Shown: positions 8,275-16,771, numbered from the stretch's first letter. The stretch is DNA of 64,000 bases from Micromonospora sp. NBC_01813 (GCF_035917335.1 NZ_CP109067.1:3657001-3721000), one strand, 5' to 3'. The notes: generated by a model from the letters alone, not told the origin. Made by a program: numbers and translations.

Positions 8275-9570
8275 ATGAAGAGAGATCTCGTCATCGGTGG
8301 CGATCTCAAGGTCAACCGTATCGGTTATGGCGCCATCAAGCTGACCGGACCTGGGTGTTGGGGACCACCGCGCGACCCGCAGGCAGCCATCAAGTTGCTT
8401 CGTCATGCGGTCGATCTGGGTGTCAACTTCATCGACACCGCAGATTCGTATGGCCCCGACTTCAACGAACAAATCATCCGCGAGGCCTTGCATCCGTACC
8501 CCGATGACTTGGTCATTTGCACGAAGGGGGGCTTGCTGCGGCGCGGTCCCAACGATTGGCGCGAGGGGAAGATCGTCGCTTGCGGTCGGCCGGCCTATCT
8601 GCGTCAGCAGGTCGAGATGAGCCTACGCAATCTGGGTCTGGACCGTATCGACCTCTACCAGCTGCACAGCATTGATCCCACGGTTCCGCTCGTCGACCAG
8701 GTGGCGGAGCTGCGCACGTTGCAGGAGGAGGGGAAAATTCGACACATCGGACTGTCATCGCAGCCTGGAGTCTCGATCGCTCAACTGGCCCAAGCTGCGA
8801 GCGTCGCACCTATCTCCTCAGTCGAAAATCTGTACAACGTCGCCGACCGTACTGACGAGGATGTCGTCCGATACGCGGAGAAACACGACATCGCCTACAT
8901 CTGCTACTGGCCCCTGGGCAGCGGTCGCCTCCTCGCGTCGCAGGGCGCTTTGAAGCGGATCGCAGACGATGCCGGGGTGACGCCCGCTCAGCTCGCACTT
9001 GCCTGGCTACTCCGCGACTCGCCCCGGACACTGCCGATCCCGGGAACGACGTCAATCGCACACATGGCGGAGAACATGCGGGCGCTGGAAGTCGTGCTCG
9101 ACGAGGGCAAGTGGGACGAGATCGGCGAACTCTGCAAGGACGAGGCACCTCAGCGGCCCACCGCACCGACCCGGCACCAGCCTGACGAACACCCCCACTT
9201 GGGCATGCTGCGAACGATTTATGCGGACTTCACCACCCTCGGGAACTACGCGGACGATGACATCGTCCTGCACCCGGCTTGGCGTACCGCGAGGGATCCC
9301 GGCGACCTGGTCGGGAAAGCCACCGCCCTGGCGCGACAGGACGCGCTGCTGAAGTCCCATCGCGGCACGATGGTGATGGAGGTGGAAAGCATAAGCGCCA
9401 ACGACAGATTCGGAACGGTGCTCGGCACCATACGCACCGAGTATCCGCAGGTCGCGGCAATTCCGTTCTGTGGAGTCTGGCGGTTCCGCAACGGCCGGAT
9501 CGTCGAGCACTGGGAAAACGCATACAACGCCCAGGACGATGTGCGAAAGCTGACTCAAGGCCATGAGTGA
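8275..9570 (+). CDS. Aldo/keto reductase fused to an NTF2/SnoaL-like domain
   Basis: 431 aa from the ATG at 8275, chosen for the GTGGGAG site upstream and the family-like opening MKRDLVIGGDLKVNRIGYGA. Residues 1-295 are an AKR barrel with the full tetrad D54, Y59 (NFIDTADSYG), K84 (ICTKGG) and H131 (YQLHSIDP), and a C-terminal NADPH site (PIPGTTSIAHMAENM). Residues about 310-425 are a separate NTF2/SnoaL-like cone (GTIRTEY...FCGVWRFRNGRIVEHWENAY). The gene lies 35 bases after rppA and overlaps the P450 by 8 bases. A role in reducing and then dehydrating or cyclising the naphthol product is inferred from context. Confidence 0.85.
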   Translation: MKRDLVIGGDLKVNRIGYGAIKLTGPGCWGPPRDPQAAIKLLRHAVDLGVNFIDTADSYGPDFNEQIIREALHPYPDDLVICTKGGLLRRGPNDWREGKIVACGRPAYLRQQVEMSLRNLGLDRIDLYQLHSIDPTVPLVDQVAELRTLQEEGKIRHIGLSSQPGVSIAQLAQAASVAPISSVENLYNVADRTDEDVVRYAEKHDIAYICYWPLGSGRLLASQGALKRIADDAGVTPAQLALAWLLRDSPRTLPIPGTTSIAHMAENMRALEVVLDEGKWDEIGELCKDEAPQRPTAPTRHQPDEHPHLGMLRTIYADFTTLGNYADDDIVLHPAWRTARDPGDLVGKATALARQDALLKSHRGTMVMEVESISANDRFGTVLGTIRTEYPQVAAIPFCGVWRFRNGRIVEHWENAYNAQDDVRKLTQGHE

Positions 9571-10783
9571 GGCCGAAACGCCGCGTAGTGCCGGAGTCCA
9601 GGACTGTCCCTTCCACCACGCCGATGGGCTCGAGTTCGACCCGCTGCTGTCGAGGCTACTCACCGAAGATCCAGTCGCACGTATTCGCATGCGGTACGGA
9701 ACCGAGGAAGCTTGGTTGGCGACCAGGTACCGCGACGTGCAAGTAGTCACCGAGGATCGTCGGTTCAGCCGGGCGGCCGGCGTCGGTCGGGACCTGCCGA
9801 GGATGACACCCGAGCCCATCGCGCACCCGGATGCCATCAACCTGATGGACCCGCCGGCCCACACACGTTTGCGTCGGGTCATCGCCAGCGGTCTGAGCCC
9901 TGGGGCAGTCGAGCGTCTGCGGCCCCGCGCCGAGCAAATCGTGGACAGGCTCCTGAATGAACTCGTTGCCGAGGGTGCGCCAGCGGACCTCGTTGGGCAC
10001 TTTTCCGACCATCTTCCCCTCGCGGTGATGAGCGAAATGTTCGGCATACCCGAGCAGGACCGTGACTGGCTGCGCCAGCGCACGATCTCGATCATGACCA
10101 TTGCGCCCGAGCGCGGCATTGCGGCAAGTGATGCGAAGGCCGAGTTGCGAGAGTACTTCACGGACCTGGTGGCACACCGCCGACGAGAGGGCGGCAACGA
10201 CCTCCTGAGCGCGATGTGCCAGGCGGACAGCACGGACGAGCCGCTGAGTGATAGCGAAGTGGCCATGCTCGGTCAGGTTCTCATGGTCGCGGGCCACGAC
10301 ACACTCACCTACGAGATCAGCAACATCGTTTATGTCTTACTCACCCACGAGGCTGTCCTGGCTCAGATCCGGGCTCGCCCAGAGCGGCTGCCCAGGGCGA
10401 TCGAGGAGCTGCTGCGCTTCATCCCGTTCCGGCAAGGCGTCGGCATCGCCCGGATAGCCATGGAAGACGTAGAACTCGGAGGCCGCTTCATCCGCGCCGA
10501 CGACACTGTGCACGTGTCCTATCTGACCGCGAACCGAGACGGCGAGGTCTTCCCTCAGCCGGACGAGATCGATGTGAACCGGACGCCCAAGCCGCACATG
10601 ACATTCGGGTACGGCCCACACCGTTGTCCTGGAGCTCAGCTGGCTCGCATGGAGCTGCAGGTGGCGATAGGGGCATTGCTGCACCGGTTCCCGAACCTGC
10701 GACTGGCTGTCGATCCAGACGACATCGAGTGGAACGCGAGCTCCATTTGGCGTTTTCCAGTCGCCCTTCCGGTCCGATGGTGA
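9563..10783 (+). CDS. Cytochrome P450, CYP158-like
   Basis: 406 aa. The I-helix oxygen motif is VAGHDTLTYE, the K-helix ExxR is EELLRF, and the heme-binding loop is FGYGPHRCPGAQLA with the Cys ligand near residue 355. The sequence resembles actinobacterial CYP158/P450mel, which couple flaviolin or oxidise THN products and whose genes commonly sit next to rppA. The start overlaps the AKR-NTF2 stop by 8 bases, so the genes are coupled. The actual oxidation (biaryl coupling or hydroxylation) cannot be read from sequence. No ferredoxin gene is nearby. Confidence 0.93.
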   Translation: MSEAETPRSAGVQDCPFHHADGLEFDPLLSRLLTEDPVARIRMRYGTEEAWLATRYRDVQVVTEDRRFSRAAGVGRDLPRMTPEPIAHPDAINLMDPPAHTRLRRVIASGLSPGAVERLRPRAEQIVDRLLNELVAEGAPADLVGHFSDHLPLAVMSEMFGIPEQDRDWLRQRTISIMTIAPERGIAASDAKAELREYFTDLVAHRRREGGNDLLSAMCQADSTDEPLSDSEVAMLGQVLMVAGHDTLTYEISNIVYVLLTHEAVLAQIRARPERLPRAIEELLRFIPFRQGVGIARIAMEDVELGGRFIRADDTVHVSYLTANRDGEVFPQPDEIDVNRTPKPHMTFGYGPHRCPGAQLARMELQVAIGALLHRFPNLRLAVDPDDIEWNASSIWRFPVALPVRW

Positions 10784-10884
10784 AGCCCGCAGTGCCGGCG
10801 CCGTGACCACGAACGCCTGATCGGATGGGGCGCCGGGGACCTGCTCGCCTGGCGCACGCGCGCACCGACCACATCTCACCCGGC

Positions 10885-10950
10885 GGACCGGCTTGGGGGT
10901 GGATCACCGACCAGCTCGGGGTCCACCCCGAGGCGTTGTGCCGCCGGGGT
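10885..10950 (+). pseudogene. Possible IS3-type OrfA remnant
   Basis: A short reading (WGWITDQLGVHPEALCRRGQV) resembles the HTH of IS3-family OrfA proteins (IA.QLGVHPEALRTWV). Only about 20 codons match and no ends are visible. It lies between the P450 and asparaginase genes, where a transfer boundary would be expected. Weak call. Confidence 0.3.
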
Positions 10951-10960
10951 CAGGTCGTGG

Positions 10961-11989
10961 CTACGCATCCGTACGGCTCGTTCCCGACCGGTCGTCGTCG
11001 CTGGTGGTGGTCCAGGGCCAGGCGGTGGGTTCGGCGAGTCCGCCCGCGGTGGTGACCGCGGCCGTGATGTCGTGTGGTTTCGTGTCGGCGGCGAGGAGGG
11101 CGCGGAGCAGGATGCGGGCCTTGTAGGGGTGGAGCCAGCCGGCGGGGATGAGACCACGGCCGATGAGGTCCTGCTCGGAGCCGGGGAAGCCGTAGGTGCG
11201 GGTGAGGGTCGGTCCGGCGGGGGTGCGGGAGGCGAGGACGACGGGGATGCGTCCGGCGAGGGTGGTGAGGGTGTCGACGAGGGGTTCGGGGACGTGGCCG
11301 ACGCCGAATCCGGCGATGACGAGGCCGTCGCAGTGCCGGCCGATGGCGTCGAGGATCGTGGGGTCGTCGTCGAGGGTGACGGTGTGCAGGGCGACGGTCG
11401 CGGTGTCTGCCCGGCGCGGGGCGGGGACGGTCAGCCGGTAAGGGACCCGGTTGAGCATCCGTACGGTGCCTTCGAGGACGTAGCCGAGGGGGCCGGTGTC
11501 CAGGGAGCGGAAGGTCGCGCCGCTGGTGGAGTGGGTCTTGGTCACCCAGCGTGCGGCGTGGATCTCGTCGGCGAAGGCGACGAGGCAGCCCTGGTCCCGC
11601 GCCTGCGGAGAGGCGGCGGTGTGGATGGCGGCGAGGATGTTCGCGGGTCCGTCGGCGCCGGCGAGGGTGGGGTTACGCATCGCGCCGGTGACGACGATCG
11701 GCTCGGGGCGGTGGTGGAGCAGGTCGAGCAGGTAGGCCGTTTCCTCGATGGTGTCGGTGCCCTGGGTGACGACGACGCCGGCCGCGCCGCCGGCCAGGGC
11801 GTGCGTCGCGGCGGTGTGCAGGTCGGTAACGTCGGCGACGGTGAGGCTCGCGCCAGGTCGGCGGCGGAAGTCGACGACTTCGACGGCGATTCGCGCGTCC
11901 GCGAGTCCGGGTACGGCGTCGACGAGGCCGGTGGCCACAGCCCGAGATCGACACTCTCGCACCAGGCCTCCACCATATTCAATCAGCAC
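10961..11989 (-). pseudogene. Asparaginase-family protein lacking the N-terminal nucleophile motif
   Basis: 342 aa from a GTG at 11989. The core of the L-asparaginase family is clear: the second catalytic motif TQGTDT (75-80) in VVTQGTDTIEETAYLLDLL, GAMRNPTLAGADGPANILAA, and the conserved Lys in VTKTHSTSG. The first motif, TGGTIA with the nucleophilic Thr, should lie just before residue 10 but the sequence there is VLIEYGGGLVREC, and in-frame sequence upstream does not restore it. The gene is therefore probably a 5'-truncated or decayed asparaginase, or a non-hydrolytic relative. It is divergent from the toxin-antitoxin pair. Confidence 0.7.
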
Positions 11990-12036
11990 ATAACGCTCAT
12001 AAGGTACTAGAACGAGGCGCGGTTTGGCAGACGATA

Positions 12037-12062
12037 GCGTACGACTTGTACAAGGCGTACGA
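12037..12062. promoter_or_regulatory. Candidate operator of the toxin-antitoxin pair
   Basis: Direct repeats GCGTACGA (12037-12044 and 12055-12062), 18 bases apart, bracket the palindrome TTGTACAA (12046-12053), immediately before the antitoxin start. Phd-type antitoxins usually bind such repeated sites at their own promoter. Confidence 0.5.
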
Positions 12063-12069
12063 TCCGTAC

Positions 12070-12351
12070 GTGACCGCAGAACCGATCAGGCCCGCTCAGG
12101 AGTTGAGCATCTCGGCCGCCCGAGATGAGCTCGCCGACATCGTGTCCCGCGCCCACTACAGCGGCCGGATCACCTACGTCACTCGACGGGGTCAACGGCT
12201 CGCCGCGATCGTCCCTGCCGACCTGGCCGAGGCGATCGAGCGCGCCGAGGACGCCGCCGACGTCGCGGCGGCCCGCGAGGCGCTGGCCCGCATCGACGCG
12301 GGCGAGAATCCCGTCTCGCTGGCAGAGCTTCGTGCCGAGCTCGGGTTGTGA
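12070..12351 (+). CDS. Phd/YefM-family antitoxin
   Basis: About 93 aa from the GTG at 12070; a TTG at 12046 lies within the proposed operator and is less likely. The N-terminal DNA-binding part has the family pattern ISAARDELADIVSRA...TYVTRRGQRLAAIVPADL, and the C-terminal helix (AREALARIDAGENPVSLAEL) would wrap the toxin. Its stop overlaps the RelE start (GTGA, 4 bases), the normal antitoxin-first arrangement. It neutralises the RelE toxin and is expected to repress the operon. Confidence 0.88.
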   Translation: MTAEPIRPAQELSISAARDELADIVSRAHYSGRITYVTRRGQRLAAIVPADLAEAIERAEDAADVAAAREALARIDAGENPVSLAELRAELGL

Positions 12352-12632
12352 CCGGACCAACTCGGCGGCCGCCGTACGAGATCCAGCTCGATACGAAAGC
12401 TGCCAAGCTGCTGCGCAAGCTGGACCGACCCGTCCAGTCCCGACTTGTCGCGGCCATCGCCGCCCTCAGCGTCGATCCACGACCGCACGGGGTCAAAGCC
12501 CTGACAGGCCACCCTGGGCTCCTGCGAATCCGCGTCGGTGACTACCGGGTGGTCTACCAGATCGACGATGGCAAGCTGATCGTTCTCGTGGTGCACCTCG
12601 GCCATCGCAGCGACATCTACGACCTGTTGTAG
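12348..12632 (+). CDS. RelE/ParE-family toxin
   Basis: 94 aa from a GTG overlapping the antitoxin stop. The fold is recognisable: YEIQLDTKAAKLLRKLDRPVQ, then GVKALTGHPGLLRIRVGDYRVVYQIDDGKLIVLVVHLGHR. The RxGxYRVVY strand and terminal basic HRSDIYD are typical of RelE-type ribosome-dependent mRNA interferases. Length is normal. A long hairpin follows within 150 bases. Confidence 0.9.
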   Translation: MTGPTRRPPYEIQLDTKAAKLLRKLDRPVQSRLVAAIAALSVDPRPHGVKALTGHPGLLRIRVGDYRVVYQIDDGKLIVLVVHLGHRSDIYDLL

Positions 12633-12717
12633 CCCGACGGCATCGGCGGCGACCGGCAACGGCAGCACCGAGTACATCCAGGCCGGTGCCCGCATCGCCC
12701 CCACTTTCCTCAGCCAC

Positions 12718-12780
12718 CATCGAGGTGAGGCTGAGACACCCTAAAACGCAAACGTTAGGTATCTCAGCCTCACCTCGATG
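12718..12780. terminator. Long perfect inverted repeat, probable bidirectional terminator
   Basis: 19-base perfect arms CATCGAGGTGAGGCTGAGA (12718-12736) and its complement (12762-12780), with an inner CCTAA/TTAGG pairing. It separates the rightward relE gene from the leftward GNAT gene, as a shared terminator would. No T-run; a second palindrome GAAGCGCGCTTC follows at 12780-12791. Confidence 0.6.
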
Positions 12781-12850
12781 AAGCGCGCTTCGCTGCACCC
12801 CATAGCCCGAAGTAGACCGGTCAGGGCAGCAGCCAGCGTCCACCACCGGT

Positions 12851-13489
12851 TCAGCCGACGCGCAGGGCTGCGGCCATGGGTGGTTGGTCGACCGGGTCGC
12901 CGGAGCGGCGCATCGCCCACAGCGGCGGCCCACCGGCCGGCAGGTGCGCGACGCGGACGACGCGGTAGCCGTGGCGTTCGTAGAACGCCCGCTGCCGTTG
13001 GCTGCTCGCCTCGACCACGGCCGGCATTCCGATCCGGTCCAGCCGGGCATGACGCGCGGCCAGCAGTGTCGACCCGATGCCTTTGCGTCTCAGCCAGGGT
13101 GCCGCCGCCAAGAACGCCAGGTGATGATGCCGGCCGGTCGGCTCCAGCCGGCCGGCGGTGAACGTGTAGTGCGCGTACGGTCCGTGCCGGTCACCGCAGG
13201 ACCGCAACCGCCGCCGCTGATGCTCCGCACCGAGCGCCCGGTCGGCGGGGTGCGGATACCAGATCGCCACCCCGTCACAGTGCCCGACCACGTCGACGAC
13301 CCCGTGCCGCACGCCGAACTCCAGCTCGGCGGTGAAGAACCGGTGCATCGTCAGATACCGCAACGCGTGATCGCCGATCAGCCACGCCACCACCGGATCC
13401 ACCACACACGCCTGCGCCAACAACTCCCCCAACGGCTCCACGTCGGCGGCCGTCGCGGCCCGTACGGTCAGCACGGCCGCCACGTCCAC
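12851..13489 (-). CDS. GNAT-family N-acetyltransferase
   Basis: 212 aa. The acetyl-CoA site follows the GNAT pattern: LAFLAAAPWLRRKGIGSTLL (R-x-x-G-x-G/A) near residue 135, then SQRQRAFYERHGYRVV near 170. The N-terminal part (RAATAADVEPLGELLAQACV) is the usual first strand and helix. The start overlaps the end of the flavin-reductase-like gene upstream by 22 bases, suggesting a leftward operon. The acceptor substrate is unknown. Confidence 0.88.
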   Translation of the reverse strand: MDVAAVLTVRAATAADVEPLGELLAQACVVDPVVAWLIGDHALRYLTMHRFFTAELEFGVRHGVVDVVGHCDGVAIWYPHPADRALGAEHQRRRLRSCGDRHGPYAHYTFTAGRLEPTGRHHHLAFLAAAPWLRRKGIGSTLLAARHARLDRIGMPAVVEASSQRQRAFYERHGYRVVRVAHLPAGGPPLWAMRRSGDPVDQPPMAAALRVG

Positions 13490-13677
13490 ACCAGAAACCG
13501 ATCAAACAACTCCGCCGCCGTCACCTCGGGCAGGTCGAACGCCGCCTCGGTCATCCGCTCCACCGCGTACGTCGCCAACGCGACCGGCCCGAACACCCCC
13601 GCCAACTCGACCCGCGCCACCAGACACGGCCACAACTCGCCACAGCCGGCACACGACCACGACGGCCGCACCGCCAC
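13468..13677 (-). CDS. Small CxxC protein (flavin-reductase-annotated family)
   Basis: 69 aa from the GTG at 13677. The N-terminal RPSWSCAGCGELWPCLVAR followed by ATYAVERMTEAAFDLP and TAAELFDRFLVW matches a short actinobacterial family often labelled flavin reductase, although it lacks any reductase domain; the Cys pair plus WPC suggests metal binding. A longer in-frame extension to 14181 is Gly/Arg-rich and reads as antisense noise. It overlaps the GNAT gene and lies in the cluster divergent from the XRE/TPR regulator, where this family commonly occurs. Confidence 0.6.
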   Translation of the reverse strand: MAVRPSWSCAGCGELWPCLVARVELAGVFGPVALATYAVERMTEAAFDLPEVTAAELFDRFLVWTWRPC

Positions 13678-13829
13678 ATGACCACCACCACCGCCGCTGT
13701 CGGCCGCCGGCTCCACACCGGCACCATCCCGGTACGCCGAACCGCCGACCCGGCCGACCCCAGGTTGCCCGTCATGGCGGACGACCAGCACCCCACCACC
13801 GGCAGCGGCCAGCTCCCGCAACCGCTCCC

Positions 13830-14090
13830 TCACCGCGACCACCGCCCCCGGTTCACCCGGGCCGCGTCCACCGCAGCCCGACCCACAGCACCGGACCGAC
13901 CAGCCCTCGCCGCACCGGGCACGCCCGCCGGACCGGTCGGGCTGAACCGCACCGAATGCCGAGGCGCACACTCCGGACACCGCAACGTCGCCCCACACAC
14001 CGGACACCACCGCCGCTTCAGCCGGAACGTGAAGAAGCCGACGCACAACCCGCCCAGCGCCGCCAACACGACTCCTACCAAGGTCAACAC
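13830..14090 (-). CDS. Small membrane protein with zinc-ribbon motif
   Basis: 86 aa from the GTG at 14090, which has GGAGG seven bases upstream; that site decides the start. One N-terminal membrane helix (LTLVGVVLAALGGLCVGFFT) is followed by a basic stop-transfer (RLKRR) and two Cys pairs (CPVCGATLRCPEC), a probable zinc ribbon facing the cytoplasm. The C-terminal part is Ala/Gly/Arg-rich and disordered. First gene of the leftward group divergent from the XRE/TPR regulator. Function unknown. Confidence 0.6.
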   Translation of the reverse strand: MLTLVGVVLAALGGLCVGFFTFRLKRRWCPVCGATLRCPECAPRHSVRFSPTGPAGVPGAARAGRSGAVGRAAVDAARVNRGRWSR

Positions 14091-14381
14091 GCTTGATCCT
14101 CCCCACCACGCCGGTACGGCCGTGGCCAATCGGCGTGCTCCTGAGCGTCTGAGTTGTCCCTGTCGCGGACCGCGACGACACGCAGCTTGGCGATCACAGA
14201 TAGTCAGCGCCACTCACAGCGGCATAGGAATCAAGATCTATACCTTCAGGCATACGCCTGCGATACGGAAGCGGCATAGTAGAGGAGGTCCGTTCGCTTC
14301 CCTAGCGGACGGATGCGCAGCACCGCAGGAGGGGCAGATGCAAGAGCAGGAAACAGCGCCGAGCTGCGCAGGCATGAGCAA

Positions 14382-15230
14382 ATGATCAAGCTGCCACCCG
14401 AGATCCTGGAGCGAGCAGATGTCCGCCAGGCGTTGAAGGCCGGCGACTGGGCCACCGTCCTTCAGGTCGTCACGGTAGAAACTCGGGTGTCGCAGACAGA
14501 GATCGCGCAAGCCGTTGGCATATCGCAGCCACACGTCTCTCGGCTGCTCACCGGACGGAGCCGAGATCCAGGGCTTCGCACCGTACGGGCACTTTGCGAC
14601 GGCCTGGGGATACCTCGATCTCTGGCCGGCTTGCTGGATGAACAGGAGAGTGACACGAACCGCCGACAATTCGTCTCCACAGCCGCAGCAGCCGCAGGAG
14701 TTGCCCTGGTCGGCACGGCTGCCGGAGGCGTTCCCCTCGAATCACGCGACGACGAGCAACTACTAACCATCCCCTCGACCACCTACCGCAGGTTGGAGCA
14801 GCGCGTGCCTGCGCGCAAGCTGCTTCCGCCTGTGAGCGCACACCTTGCGCTCATCCGCCAACTCGCATCGCGGAACGAACGCTCACCTGTGCACACCCGT
14901 CAGCTTTACTCGGTGCTCAGCGAGACCGCGGGGCTGACCGCCTGGCTGTACGTCGATGTCGAGGACCGAGCCAGCGCCCGCCGCCACTACCAGCTCGCGG
15001 TCCACGCGGCAGACCTGTCGGGACACCCGCTGCTACTCGCATACATGCGGGCCAGCCTGGGCCAGTTCGCGGCAAACTGCGGCGACGCACGGGAAGCCGT
15101 CCAGATTGTCGCATCCGCTCGCCGCGCCCTTCCCCGTTCAGCCCCCGCCATCTCTACGGTCTGGATGGACGCGATCGAATCACTCGCGCTCGCCGAGGCT
15201 GGCGACAAAAAGTCGCTTCACCTCCTGAAC
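14382..15230 (+). pseudogene. XRE-family regulator with TPR repeats, 5' part (IS-disrupted)
   Basis: Codons 1-283 of a regulator split by the IS4-family element. From the ATG at 14382 (MIKLPPEILERADVRQALKA) it has an XRE HTH (VSQTEIAQAVGISQPHVSRL), a twin-Arg/Ala linker (NRRQFVSTAAAAAGVALVG) and TPR-like helices. Reading stops in IS sequence shortly after LHLLN. Removing the IS and one copy of the 10-bp target duplication joins it in frame to 16772-17179, giving a 418-aa protein of normal family length. Such regulators occur in actinomycetes next to the SLOG-fold gene found here at 17181. The N-terminal fragment keeps the DNA-binding domain and could still be made. Confidence 0.9.
15221..15230. 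repeat. Left target-site duplication of IS4-family element
   Basis: CCTCCTGAAC, repeated exactly at 16762-16771 on the other side of the element. Ten bases fits the 9-12 bp duplications of the IS4 family. Confidence 0.92.
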
Positions 15231-16761
15231 CAATGCCGTTCAGATAGGGAGCGGGTTGAGGTCGGCGTGGTGAGCTGACGTCGATTGTGGAGGCCGGTAC
15301 GGTGGCTGGCCGTGACGTCATCGGTGGAGCAGCTGCCGCAGGGTCGGTTGACCGACCATATCGGGTTGGGTGTGGTGTCGGCCCGGTTCGGCCGTGACCT
15401 GCTGGAAGAGATCCTCAACCGCACGGGGCGGCGGGAGAAACGCTCGCGGCGGCTACCGGCACACGTGATGGTCCGGTACGTGATCGCGATGGGGTTGTTC
15501 TTCGCCGAGTCGTATGACGAGGTGATGCGCCGGCTGGTCGGTAACCTGCGCAAACTCGGCTCGTGGGACGACGACTGGCAGGTCCCGACCAAGTCCGCGA
15601 TCACCCAGGCCCGGCAGCGACTCGGGCCCGAGCCGATGAAAGCGTTGTTCGAGCGGGCCGCGGTGCCCCTGGCCGGTCCGGGCACGAAAGGTGCCTTCAT
15701 CGGCCGGCGCCGGCTGATGGCGATCGACGCGACCAGCTTCGACGTGGCCGACACCCCGGACAACGCCCAACGGTTCGGCCGGCTGGGCTCGGGGCCGAAA
15801 GCGTCGGCGTATCCGAAACTGCACGTCGCCGCTGTGGCCGAGTGCGGCAGCCACGCCATCGTCGGCGCGGTCCTCGGCGGGTGCCGTACCGGGGAACGGA
15901 CCCTGGCCGCCGACCTCACCGGCACGGTCGGGCCGGGCATGCTGGTGATGGCCGACGCCGGCCTGTACTCCTACGACCTGTTCAACCGGTACGCGGCCAC
16001 CGGCGCGGACCTGGCCTGGCGCATCGGCGCGTCGGTGTCGGTCGGGCACCTGAACTGGCTTGCGGACGGCTCCTACCACGCGCTGATCTACGCCCCCGGG
16101 CTGAGCGCCGCCCGTCGGGCGAGGCTGGCCGAACAGGCCAGAGCCGGCCACCAGGTTCCCGCCGAGCTGGCCCGCCTCGTGCGGGTGGTCGAGTACACCG
16201 TCCCGGACCGCAACCCCGACGGTGACCTGATCGTGGTGATCACCACCGTCACCGACCCGCACGACATCGACGCCCTCACCCTGGCCGAGGCGTACCACCA
16301 GCGCTGGGAAGAGGAATCCGCCCTCGACGAGATCAAGACCGACCTGCGCGGACGCGGTGAGGTCCTCCGTTCGAAGACCCCGGACCTGGTCGAACAACAG
16401 ATGTGGGGACTGCTACTCGCCCACTACGCCATCCGTGCTCTCCTGCTGGACGCCGCCGACCCCGCCGGCTACGACCCGGACCGCATGTCGTTCATCAAAG
16501 GCCTCCGCGTCGTGCGCCGCCAGGTCACCGACCAGGCGGCCATCACCCCCTGAGGACCTTTCCGAGGCCCTGACCGACGCGCTCACCGAGATCCGCCACC
16601 AGCCCAACCCGCCCCGCCGCCACCGGACCTGCCCCCGCGTCGTCAAACGCGCCCGCCACAACTCCTACCGCGTCAAACGCCCGACCGATCGGATCACCCG
16701 TCACCCCGCCCCACCCACACCGCACCTGGCCTGCCCAGACACCTCTATCTGAACGGCATTG
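15231..16761 (+). mobile_element. Complete IS4-family insertion sequence
   Basis: 1,531 bp. Terminal inverted repeats are perfect over 17 bp: CAATGCCGTTCAGATAG at 15231-15247 and its complement at 16745-16761. Both ends are flanked by the 10-bp duplication CCTCCTGAAC. It carries one rightward transposase gene filling most of the element and is inserted in the coding sequence of the XRE/TPR regulator, in the same orientation. Exact repeats and duplications indicate a recent insertion. Confidence 0.95.
15312..16752 (+). CDS. IS4-family transposase, +1 frameshift near the C-terminus
   Basis: The main frame (GTG at 15312; a TTG at 15285 is an alternative) runs to TGA at 16551-16553. DDE residues are visible: first Asp in MAIDATSFDV, second in MADAGLYSYD, and the IS4 signature Y-x2-R-x3-E-x6-K in YHQRWEEESALDEIK. 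The expected C-terminal tail (EDLSEALTDALTEI...RVVKRARHNSYRVKR) continues in the +1 frame and ends at 16752, inside the right inverted repeat. The switch lies at ATC ACC CCC TGA, either a one-base indel in a C-run or a +1 recoding site. If not recoded, the product is 413 aa without the basic tail. Confidence 0.85.
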
Positions 16762-16771
16762 CCTCCTGAAC
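16762..16771. repeat. Right target-site duplication of IS4-family element
   Basis: Second exact copy of CCTCCTGAAC; see 15221-15230. Confidence 0.92.

Noticed and set aside
11072-12010. 312-codon rightward ORF rich in Gly, Glu and Asp
   Set aside because: It is the exact antisense of the asparaginase-family gene; composition is typical of antisense frames in GC-rich DNA.
12718-12760. Iron-box (IdeR/DmdR-like) similarity in the hairpin arms
   Set aside because: Only half of the consensus TTAGGTTAGGCT is approximated and the downstream gene has no iron link; pairing as a terminator explains the sequence better.
15285-15311. Earlier TTG start for the IS4 transposase
   Set aside because: Possible, but the added residues are not typical; the GTG at 15312 gives the usual TSSVEQLPQGRLTDH opening.
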